Source: Todiramphus chloris collaris
Lineage: Eukaryota; Chordata; Aves; Coraciiformes; Alcedinidae
NCBI GenBank assembly: GCA_025345505.1
Contig: JANVCC010000183.1
Location: 485,248-549,247 of the forward strand
DNA length: 64,000 nt
Reading direction: 5' to 3'
Below are positions 13,101 through 25,100 of this stretch, piece by piece (the stretch's first letter is position 1; each line of letters begins with the position of its first letter). The notes beneath the pieces are model-generated. The model was given only the letters and a program-made list of their open reading frames with translations. It did not search any database and had not been told where the DNA came from. The translations under genes and the position numbers were made by a program.

Positions 13101-16100
13101 TGGCTGCACTGACACGCTGCAAGGCAAATCCCTGCATGGACAAGGTGCTGGAGGAGCAAGTCAGTCACTCTCGCTCGGTGTCGCCTCTGTAACGTCAGCG
13201 AGCCCTACGGTAGGGGTTAAGTGCTTGTCATCCCTGCCTTTACAGCCCGTTTCATACACATGAAATCCATTTTTAAATCTTTCATGACCAAAATCCCAAA
13301 ATATACACCGTTGCTCGATGACTCATATGATTTTGAGCTCAGGATTTCATCCATCTGTCTCCTCTGAACCATCACACTCTGTTCCTTTCTGTCCGCCCTC
13401 GGCATTCAGGCACCCGATACATTATTCAGACCACCAGGTACTTCCCAGATTTCCCCCCCCCCAGTTTGCACACTCCACACCCTAAAACATAGTTTCTTAT
13501 ACATGCAACGTAGGCTGCTCCCACAGAAACTATCTGCTACCCGTTCTACTTTCTTAGGACTCTGCTTTCCCTGCTTACTGTCCCCCTGCTGAAAACGCAT
13601 CTCCGGAGACAAGGGCAGCTTTCAAGCAGAACTTTCATCACCAGCAGGACCCAAGGCTGAAAGCAGAACTCCTACGCGTGAGCGCTGGACCTGCTCTGCA
13701 GCCCAGAGGTGACTCTGCCCGTGCAGCACTGACCTCTCCGTCAGAGCTGATGCTACTTTGCACTGCAGCTGCTTTCCCAGGACCTCCAGGACCTGGCAGA
13801 ACAGCTTGCGCACAGCAGACGTCCCAGCTTGTGACCCTGGCAAAATACCTTGTGCCCAGAGGGCTTCTGAGCCCGTGCTCCTTCCACCTGGGGTGTTCTG
13901 GGGCCCCTGAGCTGCTCCCACGCTGAAAAACTGCACCGGCAACCCTGGCCCAGCCCCCTGACTGGGCTTACCTGCAACACTCGGCTCATCCACTGGAAGC
14001 TGTCCTCTTCAGAGGCATCTGGCCTCTGCTCTGCAACCACCACAATCCTCTCGTCATAGAAGACGGACACGGAGAAGACAGCAATCCTAAGGAAAAGGGG
14101 AGATATGGACACAGATTCCAGTTTTCCTCCTCAGGAATAGGAAGCCAAGGAAACAGATTAAAGACAGAACTCGTGAAAAAAAACCCACCACGGGGCAAAG
14201 ACAGAGGGGAAAAAACACACCAAACATGAGAATTAAAACCGAGTCAAAAAGGAAAGACTCTGTTTAGTAAGTACAGGATTAATTCCACCCTCTGATGAAA
14301 TTTCTACACAGCACAGTCCCCCGTCCTCTCAATCTGCCATCGTGTTTCTGTTCCAACCTGTGGCAAATCACCAACGCAGCAAAAGCTTCAGAAGCATCCA
14401 CGTGATGCAGGGGGCTTAAAATCTCCTGCTGAGTCTTAGAAACACTGCTGAAAAGCCAGACAGGGTAGGGGGGAAGAGACCCATGTTGGGCAGGATCGGG
14501 CCAATTGCTGCCTAAACCACAAACCTATTTACGTGAGCTGAGCTACCCAAACAAACCAGTTCCTGAAGAGAAGATGATGCTAAAGATCCCGTGTCACTCT
14601 ATCCCATGCAGGAGGGTATGGGGAGGGGTTTATTTCACCAACCTTCCCCTGTAAACTGTTTTTATCGACTCCACGGCCAGTCCTGTGGCCACAATGTCAT
14701 CGGCGTTGTGTCTCCGTCCGCTGACCGTCAGCAGGCCGTCCATCTTCCCAACCACAAACACCAAACTGCCCTGAGAGATTAAAAGGGATCTGTGAGCAGC
14801 TGACAAAACGCAGGTATTCAAATGTCTCTGATGACTTGGAGGGTTTGTTACTATGGCTCCATCAGTGGAATTTGTATAAAATGTGTTTTCTTTCTCTTTA
14901 AATACATCATTTACGACTCAAGCAGAAGCATTCCAGCCACCCAGTGAGACAAGACACTCCAGCACGCAGAGCAGAACTGCCACACAAAAAAACCCCTTCT
15001 TACGCTTGGTTTTACAAGGATTAGCAGTCTAAAGATGGAACAAGTGACTGGCTAAGGCTCTGCAAAACTCCAAGATCGTGCTACGTACAGGCCCGACAAA
15101 TCCCAGCAAGCCGGAGCGGACAAAGGGCACTTCGCCCACCGGGGAGCCCGTCGAGTTCACTGGGATAACCTGCAACAGAAGGGAGCACGTTGGAGGCAAA
15201 GTGGATTTCCCCGAGGGCAGAAAAACATTCCCCACATCAAGGACTACTCCATGTACGAGTGAAGCGATGAGGAGAAGGGGAGGGAACCTGTGGTACAGGC
15301 ACCAGTTTGGACTGTGGGAGAGCATCACGAGAGGGGACACTGAACATGGATCCCACTGCCAGGAGCTTCTCAGGTTCTTCAGGTTTGGGCACCTCAGGAC
15401 AAGAGAGATCTCGAGGGGCAGAGGAGGCAACGGAGCTGGGCAAGGGGCTGGAGAAGAGATCCTGTGAGGAGCGTTTGAAGGAGCTGGGCCTGTTGAGTTT
15501 GAGGAAGAGGAGGCTGAGGGGAGACCTCCTCACTCTCTCCAGCTCCCTGAGAAAGGACATTGCAGAGAGGCTGGGGCTGGGCTCTGCTCTCAGGTCATTA
15601 GGGACAGAACCAGAGGGAACGGCCTCGAGCTGAAACAAGGGAGGGTTAGACTGGGCACTAGGGAAAAATTCTCCATGGAAAGGGTGGGGAGATCTTGGAA
15701 TGGGCTGCCCAGGGAGGGGGGGGAGATCTTGGAATGGGCTGCCCAGGGAGGTGGGGGAGATCTTGGAATGGGCTGCCCAGGGAGGTGGGGGAGTCTCCAT
15801 CCCTGGATGTGTTTCAGCATCGCTGGGACGTGGTGTTGGGGGACATGGTCTAGGGGTGAACTTGTAGAGCAGGATTCATGGTTGGACACGATGACCCCAA
15901 GGGGCTTTTCCAACCTGAGTGATTCTGTGATTCTGTATCTTTTTAAAAAGCAACATTAACACTGAAGTTACAAAGCCAGAGATTATAGAAGGCTCAGCTC
16001 TGCCCAGGAAATGGGGAAAGAAAGATACATTTACTCTTCCTACCTCAAACGTGTTCTTCGTCACCCCTGCCAGCCCATAATACATCATTCCTCCCGCTCT

Positions 16101-19100
16101 GGAGCTGACGCAGATCTCCCCGATCTCGTCCGTTTTGCAGAGCTGCGGTGGCCCGTCGGGCTTCACGATGCACATCATTCCTAGGAGAGAGCAGGTGCTG
16201 CTACAACAGCCCGGGATGTGCCTTGCCTACGAAGGGACACGTTCCGTGGCGGCGGAGGTGACACCACGGTCTGGGCACGGCCCGACCTCCCCCAGCACCG
16301 AGGCGAAGTGGGAGAGAACATCGACCTGTTCTATCACCAAAACATCCCAGACCCTGCCCAAAGAGATCTTACAAGAGCCCCCTGCACGTTTTCTTACCTC
16401 CTGGCATCACGTGGCCCACATCCTGCACGGTGAGAGCAGAGTTTTTATCTTCAGTGTTGACACGAATGACACCGAAGCTCAGCCCGTTCATGGACAGGAT
16501 GGCTCTTCCAGGCAAAGGTGCCCCAGGGACCCCAGGCCTTTGAAGGACACAGAATCAATCAGCTAACTCCGGCTGTTGTTAGACTCAGATGAAGGTACCA
16601 CAGCAACAGAAAGTCTCCTCTTTACAGAATAGATTGAAGCCTGTGAGATGCCAGCAGAGCCTCCCAGAAGAGCCACACTGATCAATTCTTGGGCAAGGGC
16701 AGCTCTGTTCCTTGCTCCTCAGCTTACCCCATGTTCGACTCCTGCTCCCAGGCCAAATGTTACAGGGCTGTTTACTACAGCGGAGAGCAACAGATGGATG
16801 CAGACTGGGAAAATGACTGTCCAAAGCAGTATCAGGTTTAACAGACTCCAGAAAACCACACTGACTGGAAATTAAGAGCAGGAAAAAGCAGCACAGGGTT
16901 CTTAGGGACACTGTTGAGCTGTCATGCTCCTTAGAGGAGACAAAAAAGCACTCGTATCTTAGAAGTGTTTTAACAGCTCGGCCGTGTGAACACCCGAGCG
17001 TGTGCAGTCGATGTCAGTGGAGTTTATTACCTGCCTAAAATCAAACTAGGACCAATGATGTGACACAAACCCCAGCCTGGATGGCTCAAGCTGCAGCCAG
17101 ACTTGCCCCTCACCTCCGTATCGCAATAGTCATCGCTTCCGGAGAGGTGGCACAGGGACAGATTGCCTCTGGTTTAAGCCCATGGCTCTGAAACAAGCTC
17201 AGGAAGGCATCGCAGGAGGAAACAGACCCTGGAAAGAAAAGAGGACTTTACACCATTTACCATCTGGGAAATAACCTCGCAGTGAGCGCGGTGGATGAGA
17301 CGTTTAAACCCGACCTCCCTGGGCCTACCAGAGCTCTCCCAACTCCCCTCTCCTGCTTTTCACTTCACAGCTCAAATTGGAGGAAAGCCCCTCACCCTGG
17401 TGCTCAAGCCCCACGACCCCCAGCTCCGCGTGACCGGAGAGCTGCCGTGCCGGGGAAGGAGGCGAGGGGAGGGTCAGCAGCAGAGAGCTGGGAATACTCA
17501 CAGGGGTTTGCGCCGTCGGTTACGATCAGCATGCGCAGAGAGCTCAGGCTGACGTCTCTTTGGTCTCGATGGGCCATCATGGCCCAGTGCAAGTCTCGAC
17601 ACTTGACTAAAGCAACTTTTGCTGCAAACCAACACACAAAAAAAAAACCCACCCCAAACCAAACCATATAAGGACAAGTCAAAGCTTTCCATGAGTCATG
17701 TTCATATGAATGCACACTCCAACACTCCCAAGTGAGAAAATTCTCATTAAAGCAAGCAATCCTTAATTAACTGGGCCTGTGGTAGCAGCAAACCCCAACG
17801 TACAATGGCATCTGCTGTGGTGTACAGGCCGCTTGCCCACCCCCTGAGCCAGGGCCTGTCACTATCACAGTCCCTCTGAATGCACAAACCATCAGCAGCA
17901 TCTGAACGTCCTCGGTGAGCGCTGGGGAGCAGTGAGTCTGCTGCACTCAGCTCTTTTCTTGGTCCCTCAAAGGGGACTGGCTTCGAGAGCACAGGTGGCA
18001 AGGTCCCCATCGAGCCCACCGACACTCGCATGGCATTAGGACTTTGTGCATATTTATTAAGAGTTCTGCCCCTCCAGATTTATCACGAAAGAGCAAGAAG
18101 ACAGGCTCTAAAGCTTTGGAGATTTTAACGCCCCTCCTTCGTTTACCCTGAGAACTTCAAGGGGTGGAACACACAGTTACCTTTGTGGGCATGAACCCTC
18201 TGCACCCAGGAGAGCGGGCAGGTTTTCATCACGGAGTAGGGCACGCTGATCGTGTGCAGCTTGTTCATTACATTCTGAAAAGCAGAAAAAGGCTCTTTCA
18301 AGAAAAGGGCTCACAAAACTGAACAGGAGCCACTCTCCCACCCCATCAACCCCACCACGAATTCACAGCGGTTCCCTGAGGATGGTTCCACCCTTCCTCC
18401 AGAGGCCTGCGGATCCAGCAGGGAGAGAAATGGTTGACTTCCAGAGGGAACAGTCCTCAACCACGACAGTTTTATTATAAAGAGTTATGAAAAGCTTCAG
18501 GAGGTCTTCAGAGACAACTCACCGTGAGAATGCCGTGCCACAGCCCCGCGTCCTTCTTAAAATCCAAAACATTCACTATCGTTTCACCTGGGGAAAGGAA
18601 GTTGGGAGTTCTGAAGTGAAACGTGCCGGGAGAGATGTGAACGTTGTTTCTGAGAGAAACCTGCACCCGGCTGACCCTGCCACCTGCAGCTGTCAGATCT
18701 GCCCCAGCAGGTACCCACGCAGCGGGCTGTTTGTCTGAGGATACGTTTGACTGCTCAGAGCTCCTTGGTATGCAAAAATAACACAAATGAACGATTTCAG
18801 AGGAAAACACAGCCCAGAAAGCTGCAGGGAAATGCCATTCTGGGCTGTAACGTGCATCGGCAGAACAGAAAGGGTCTTAACCTCATCCTGCACGAGCCAT
18901 GGAAGAGAGCAGAGAACATCACTCAAGCACCGACTCCCAGAAGCAAGGGAGATTAAAGTGATGGCTTCCGAAAGACAAGCTCTGCATTTTAAAGTACTAT
19001 GATGTACAGCTCTGAAAAGAAAAGTTTTAGTCAGGGGCATATAAAAGAGCTTGATTTCCAAGGCAGACCAGTCCAAACCCAAACCCCGGAGCAGATGTCT

Positions 19101-22100
19101 CTCTGCTGTTTCCAGCCTCCATTCCCAGTTGAGAGGTGACTGCTGCAGAATGAGCTGCACGAGGTGCTTCGGTGTCTGCACCTTGTCAGGAACAGAGGTT
19201 GGGAAAGACATTTTCCTGGGGGCCGAGTACAGTGAGAGGGGGACTCGGGCTTGGTGGAAAATGCTCCACTGGGGCAGAATTAACTTGCAATTCCTTCTTT
19301 GACTTTTCCTGTTCCCCTCCCACCCCCTTTTTTTTTCATTTAAGTAGATACGATTGTTTACTGGCCACTCAGCTGTTAAAACTATGAGAAACCACTGGAA
19401 ATGATGTTTGATTTTTCCCTTCCATCATTCCTTTGGAGCTGCTGTGACATCACCTACCTTCAGAATAGTTGCAGGCCTGAGACAAGGCTTGGCAGTGAGC
19501 GAGCATGGCAACGCGAGACACCGTGACCCCCATCACGCTGCCCTCTTTGCTCGTCTTGTACTACAGGAGAGAAAAAAAAAAAGTCAGGGGGTGACTCTGG
19601 CTCTCCTGTATGAAGGAAATGAAATCACAGAATCTGTATTAAATAAGGGTTTCTTTCTCTAAAGCTGCTGGGACACTCAAAAATCTACTGTGTGGTAGAA
19701 AGGCCTCACTCAGCAAGGGTCATGCCCCAGAAGATACACCGGTAGCTCAGGTAAGCCCGGAGAGATGCGAGAGAAAGATGGCAACTGAACTCTCTCTGTT
19801 TATTTCACTTCTCACACATCTCTTCCTGCTCCTCTAAGGGAACAGAAAAGCCAATTTGTAATTTTAGACCCAGCCAAATTACTGGAGCCAAACTCAGAGC
19901 GCTGTTGGCTTAAGCAGTTGCGTAAACCTGCGTTATCAGGAGCACCATCTCAGCGAGCTTGGCTGGCCCCGTTCCTGCCTTTCTGGAACAAGGACAGCGT
20001 TCCCCGCTTCATTCTGAGCGGTGCTCAAGGCCACAAAGGTATCCAGGAGGAAAAAAAAAAAAAAGCCTCACGGCGGGTTGTGCACAGCGGAAGGTTTGTT
20101 AGAAACCAGGAAGCAGAAGGTAGCGAGGTGCAGGTGCTATCTCTGGTGATCAGAACATTAAATTCAGCTCACGGAGACACCTTTCTGTTCCCCATGCCCT
20201 GCTCACCTCGATGTAAGCTGGCTCAGTTCCTGCAGCTGAGATGTTGGGCTGCCAGTCCTTAGGAGATTTGGAGAGATATTTTGAATCTGTCACAACCCAT
20301 TTGAGCCTGGGCCAACCTAGAGCCAAAATGAAGAGATACATTAATATCAGTTTTATTTCTTGAGGGATCTCACACTAAAGCCCCCTCGTTTGTCCAAGTT
20401 CGGTTACGCAAGCACAACGCCAAGCCAAGCCACCGGCCAGAAGGTTCATCTCGTTTCTCATCGGGGAGTTCAGCAGGCAATAAGGTACTTCCTCTGTGCA
20501 GGAAAGATCCCCGCAGTATTTCTAAATATAGCTTCTTGGATGATTAATAAAAGCATTTTTCAACCTGCCAAACACCACTGAAGGGATCTGAGGACAACTC
20601 TGGCTCGTGAGGTGGATTCATCGCGACTTCCAGAACAACAAAGCGGTTCTGGCAGCCAGACGGGTCAGCAGAGCCCGCAGCAGGTCAGTGATGCTATCAG
20701 AAAAGCTGCTCCCTTTGCATTCAGGCTTCCAACAGCCACCTTCAGACAGATGAGCTGCAGCACAAGTACAATCAAGAGCAAGCACAGAATCAATCTAACC
20801 TTTAAACTGCACAATTTCTCCGTTTTGGGTTTTCGGAAGCCCTTTCAGACAGACTTCAGTGGTGAGGGCCAAAGCAATACCACAGCTTCCCAGCAGGAAA
20901 CCAATCTGCTGGCCACCAGCATCCTGAGGGAAGAGGGGAGGAAAAGTCACTCCTGCTTCAAGAAGACCCAAGTCAACTTTCCCCTTACCAAAATCCCAGG
21001 TCTGGTAACTGGATGGTAACATCGTGGATCACGCGGGGAGGAGAAAACGAAGGCACAACTCATGGCCACAAGCACCCTTTCCTTGGGTTTGTCCTTTTCC
21101 TCCTACATTCAGTGTCTGGCAGTGGTTTGAAGCATCAAGTGACTGTCTGGCAGGGGTGGACACAACCGCTTCTGAGCAAGGACAGGTTTTGGGACACATC
21201 TCTGTCCAGCACAGAGGGGTGCTGCTGACCACGCAGACACACCCACGGGCCAAGAAATGCCCGTAGGAAGATGGTAAAACCACCACAAAAACTTGATCTT
21301 CTGCTCTTTTCCATTCCTTTTGTTCCAAACTGGAATGATTATGTAACTGGGGGGTTCTCAAAGACACAAAAAACAACTACACTGCGACTGGGTGTGAAAT
21401 GGATTTCACGGAGCACACCCCATTTCTCTTCATTCATGGAAGCCCAGCTGCTTCAAAAAGGAATCATCAGGTAACAAAATAAATAATAAATTTAAAAAAG
21501 CAAAACGTATAATTACGCTGAAATAACGAGGCCTCTCTTTCCCAGGGAACTAATTTCTATTGCACAATGATAAAAACACCAAAGTGAGGATCCTTGCTTG
21601 GGCAAACACTGGGAGAAGCTGTGATGTTGCATTTGGCTGCTGCAGCAGTTGTGGTGTTGCAGACAAAGGAAAGCAAGGCTCCGTGACTCTCTCAGTGTTA
21701 CCAGACCAGCCATTTCATCACCGCCTCTCTCGCCACGTTTGCCATTTTCCTGGTTCTTTTGTTCCCTTTTAGGAAATTCTACTCTTTTAGACAGTTGTGG
21801 ACGTGGCAATAATATTGGTGATGATGCAAAAGTTCTGGAAAGGGTAAAGAAAACACTTCCTTGAGCAAAGATTTACAAAAAGTGGCTTGAAGTCTCCAGA
21901 AATCCTTCGCACCTCCAGGCTCCAGAGAAGCCAAAAGGCTGGTGGCTGCCAAGCACGGCTGGGGGAGAGACCCCCTTCCCCTCGGCCAGAGGGCAGCTTG
22001 ACCCTATCATCTGTGCTGTAGCAACTCATCCCATCAATTAACTGTTGCCACACAGCTCAATATGTTTTTCCATTTTTAAACAGCTATTCCGTGTTCACCA

Positions 22101-25100
22101 AGGTCTCGCCCGTGGTGCTGCTACCAGAGCTGCCAAGGAGGCAGCTGGATGCTGTGAAACGCTTTTCAGGGGTCGATGGACTGAGTTGGGTTTCATCCCA
22201 CATCAGCCCACCGCTGCTCTAAGTTCCATCAACGTTACCTTTCTGGTAAGAGGTACCTCTATAGGCACTGGTATGACTTCTGCGAGGAGACAGCCGTAAA
22301 ACGCCACCATGAACATGACTGGGTCGTTGTTGGGGTACACAAGGGCTACCTACGAGTCACAAAAACATTCTGTTAGTTGAAATTATTTTTTAGGGGAAAA
22401 AAAAAATTGCAACGGTCAGCTCTAGAGCAACTAAAAGTCAGAAAACTGCTGTGCTATTTCATGTTTTTCCCAGGGCATCTCCAAGAGCTCTTTCTCCCGC
22501 GGGGGATCTGTTCCTCCCCGCGCGCCCGCCGAGGTGCGCACACGGGCACGACACAGAGACCCAAACCTCTGCGTTTCCCCTCAGGGCTGCAGTGCTCCTT
22601 CCTTAGGTGGATTTGAAAGTCCAGAGCCAAGGAGCTGCTTACAGAGGAGCCAGAAGGGCTGAAAACTCACAAAGGTTTCTTTCCAAAAGAGCCTGTTCTT
22701 GGGTAAGAGCCTCGCTATTAAAAGAAGAAGATTACAGCGCTGGTGGCGAGTTACAGCCCCCCCACCCCTCCTCCTACTTCAGAGGGTCCCAAACTCATTA
22801 CCCTATCTCCAGGTTTTAACACAGGTTCGTTTTTGGTCCCCAGTTTATTAAGCAGTGTGTAGGCCAGCTTGAGACTTCTGCTCCACAGTTTGCCTAGAAC
22901 ACAAAGAAGAGAGACTTGCACAGTTCCCAGTCGAGGCAGCACCCAGGAGAACGTTTCCCTTCTCCATCGCTTTCAGCCCCTCCGCTCGCACCCCCGTTTG
23001 TCTACGAAGCTCCCAAAAGCCAGGCTGAGGCCAACAGCCCCCTGTTCTACCCCTGCTGCTCTTGCGGAGCAGGTTAGTGATGGAAACCAGTGCTCAACTC
23101 ACCATACGTGAGGGTATAAACTGGTTTTCCTGTAACATCCAGTGCTGTCAGACAGGGGCATTTAGCTTGCGTGGTTCCCCAGCGCTGCAGCGCCGCTTCT
23201 AAGGCAGGAGGCCAGTTACAAACAACTCCCAGGGGCTCTCCCTTCACTGGTGTCATCTGGCGTCCCTCTGGCTTGGGCTGGTTCGGGTCGGGCTGCGGAA
23301 CTGAAGAAAATTCAATCATGGTTTCCAGTTCACCTCTGCCCAGTTTGTTACCAGGTGGGGAAGGTGGAGAGATGCACCAAAGCAAATGCTCCGCGTCACC
23401 CTGAGGTTTAACGACCCCTGTCACGTCTCATTTCCTGCACAAAACAAAACCTCACGACCACAGTCTTCTCCTAAAGGTGCTGCTGAAAGGTTCTTGGTTC
23501 GACAGCGAGGAAAGTCAGGTGGGACTGGAGAAAAGCAAAGCTCTTAGAAAATCAGGTCGCACTGAAATCCCCAGTAAAGACAAACCCTTTGGGGAAACTC
23601 ATTAAAGCAGCCTAAGCAAGGGAAGGGGTTTTACAAAGCCATTTAAATATTTCTGTCAGTAAGCTTTAGTTATTGGGAGAAGGGGAGCGTTGAGGAGGCC
23701 ACTCGAGGACCTCACACACTGGTTTTCTCTCAGCCTACTCCTGAACTTGCTGCCAAGGGTGAACTGCAGCCAACTTCAAAACCAACGGCACGAAGAAATC
23801 CAGCCTGGTGCACGCCCGTGTGCGTGTGGTGAGATTAACAAATCACTGCTTGCTGCTCTTACCTTCCACGATTTCTTCAAAATCATCCACAAAGAATTCT
23901 TTCAGAGGTGGCCTTTTGGGTCTTTTCAAGGTGTTAAGCAGCTGCTGAATTTTGGTGGAGACTCTGCTGCTCACAGGGACACCTGGAGGGAGAGATTTGT
24001 CTCTAACCCAAGCGGTCACCGCCTCTGCTCCCGTCTGGATCTCCTCCAGCTCGGTACCCAGCGCGCAACGCTGCGGCACGGGAAGGTGTCCCCGCCAGCA
24101 CCAGCCCCACTCCAAATTCATCAAGTGCTGAAGTGGGATCAGCTTAAACTGGGTGATTGGCCCTCCCGGCTCCAGCCCTCAACACCACCCTGGCTTCCAG
24201 GGCTGCGAACACGTCCGTACCGTCGGCAGTATCCATCAGGCTGGAGCGGTTCGATCCCTTGTGCATGCCTTTCACGATCCCCGAAGGAGGAAGGTCGATG
24301 GCTGCTGGCCGTGCCGAGGAAGAGGAGGTAGTTGCTGTGACATCTGGGGGGACTGAGAAATTTTCTAAAGAGAGGGAGAAAATTGAGATGGCAATTAACA
24401 CCGACCTTTAATTACCTGATGGAACAAGCACTGCGTTAGTTGCCTGTTACCAACTACGGTAAGAACTCAGCGGGCTGAACGGGTGGGAGCTCCTACTAAC
24501 GCTAAACACACCACTGCCTAAAGCTTGAGCAGCTCTGGGAGGTGCACAGGATCTGTTCTGGGGGACAGGAAACAAAGGCACCGGGTCAGTGGCTTTGTCC
24601 ATTTCAGGAAAGTAGTTCACCAAACCAGAACTCCTACTCTAAGCTTCAAATCAAGATCAATCTCTTGACCTTCAGGGAAAAAAAAAAAAATCAATTAAAA
24701 AATGATAATAATAATAAAAAACTGGAGATCCACGTGAGCTCAGATGTATTGAAAGGCCCAGAACAAAGGCCTGCATCACCTGTGCCAGGAGCTGTCGTGC
24801 TGGAATTAGGCTGGTTTTGTCAGCAAGGGCTTTCTAAAACAAACCAGGCGGGAGGCGATTGACTGAAGCCCATCAGCAAAAAATCCCGTTGGGTTTCAAT
24901 CTCTTCCAGTTGGGTGGCTGAGCAGTGTGAGCCTGGCCAGCAGCTAAATAACAAACCGTAGGGAACAGAGCGAGCCAGGCCTCACTTTTGCTTTAGGTTG
25001 CAAGATGTTCTGCTTTTCAGAGGAGCTTGTGAGCTTCTGAACCGCAAGGAACTCCGCGTACTTCAGGAATTCTCTCCTTAACTTTCTCTTAAAGAAGTTA

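Larger units (their letters stand above)
4191..22801 (-). other. DIP2B introns 9-37 (non-coding content)
   Basis: Short introns, from 101 nt to about 1.4 kb, all GT-AG. Apart from CR1 fragments at 10117-10252 and 15382-15938 and a degenerate TATCCAC repeat near 12095-12150, I saw no repeat, RNA gene or second coding region. Confidence 0.7.

Noticed and set aside
23690-24331. 213-codon plus-strand open frame
   Set aside because: It runs antisense across DIP2B exons 6 and 7, whose minus-strand translation is clearly the conserved protein.
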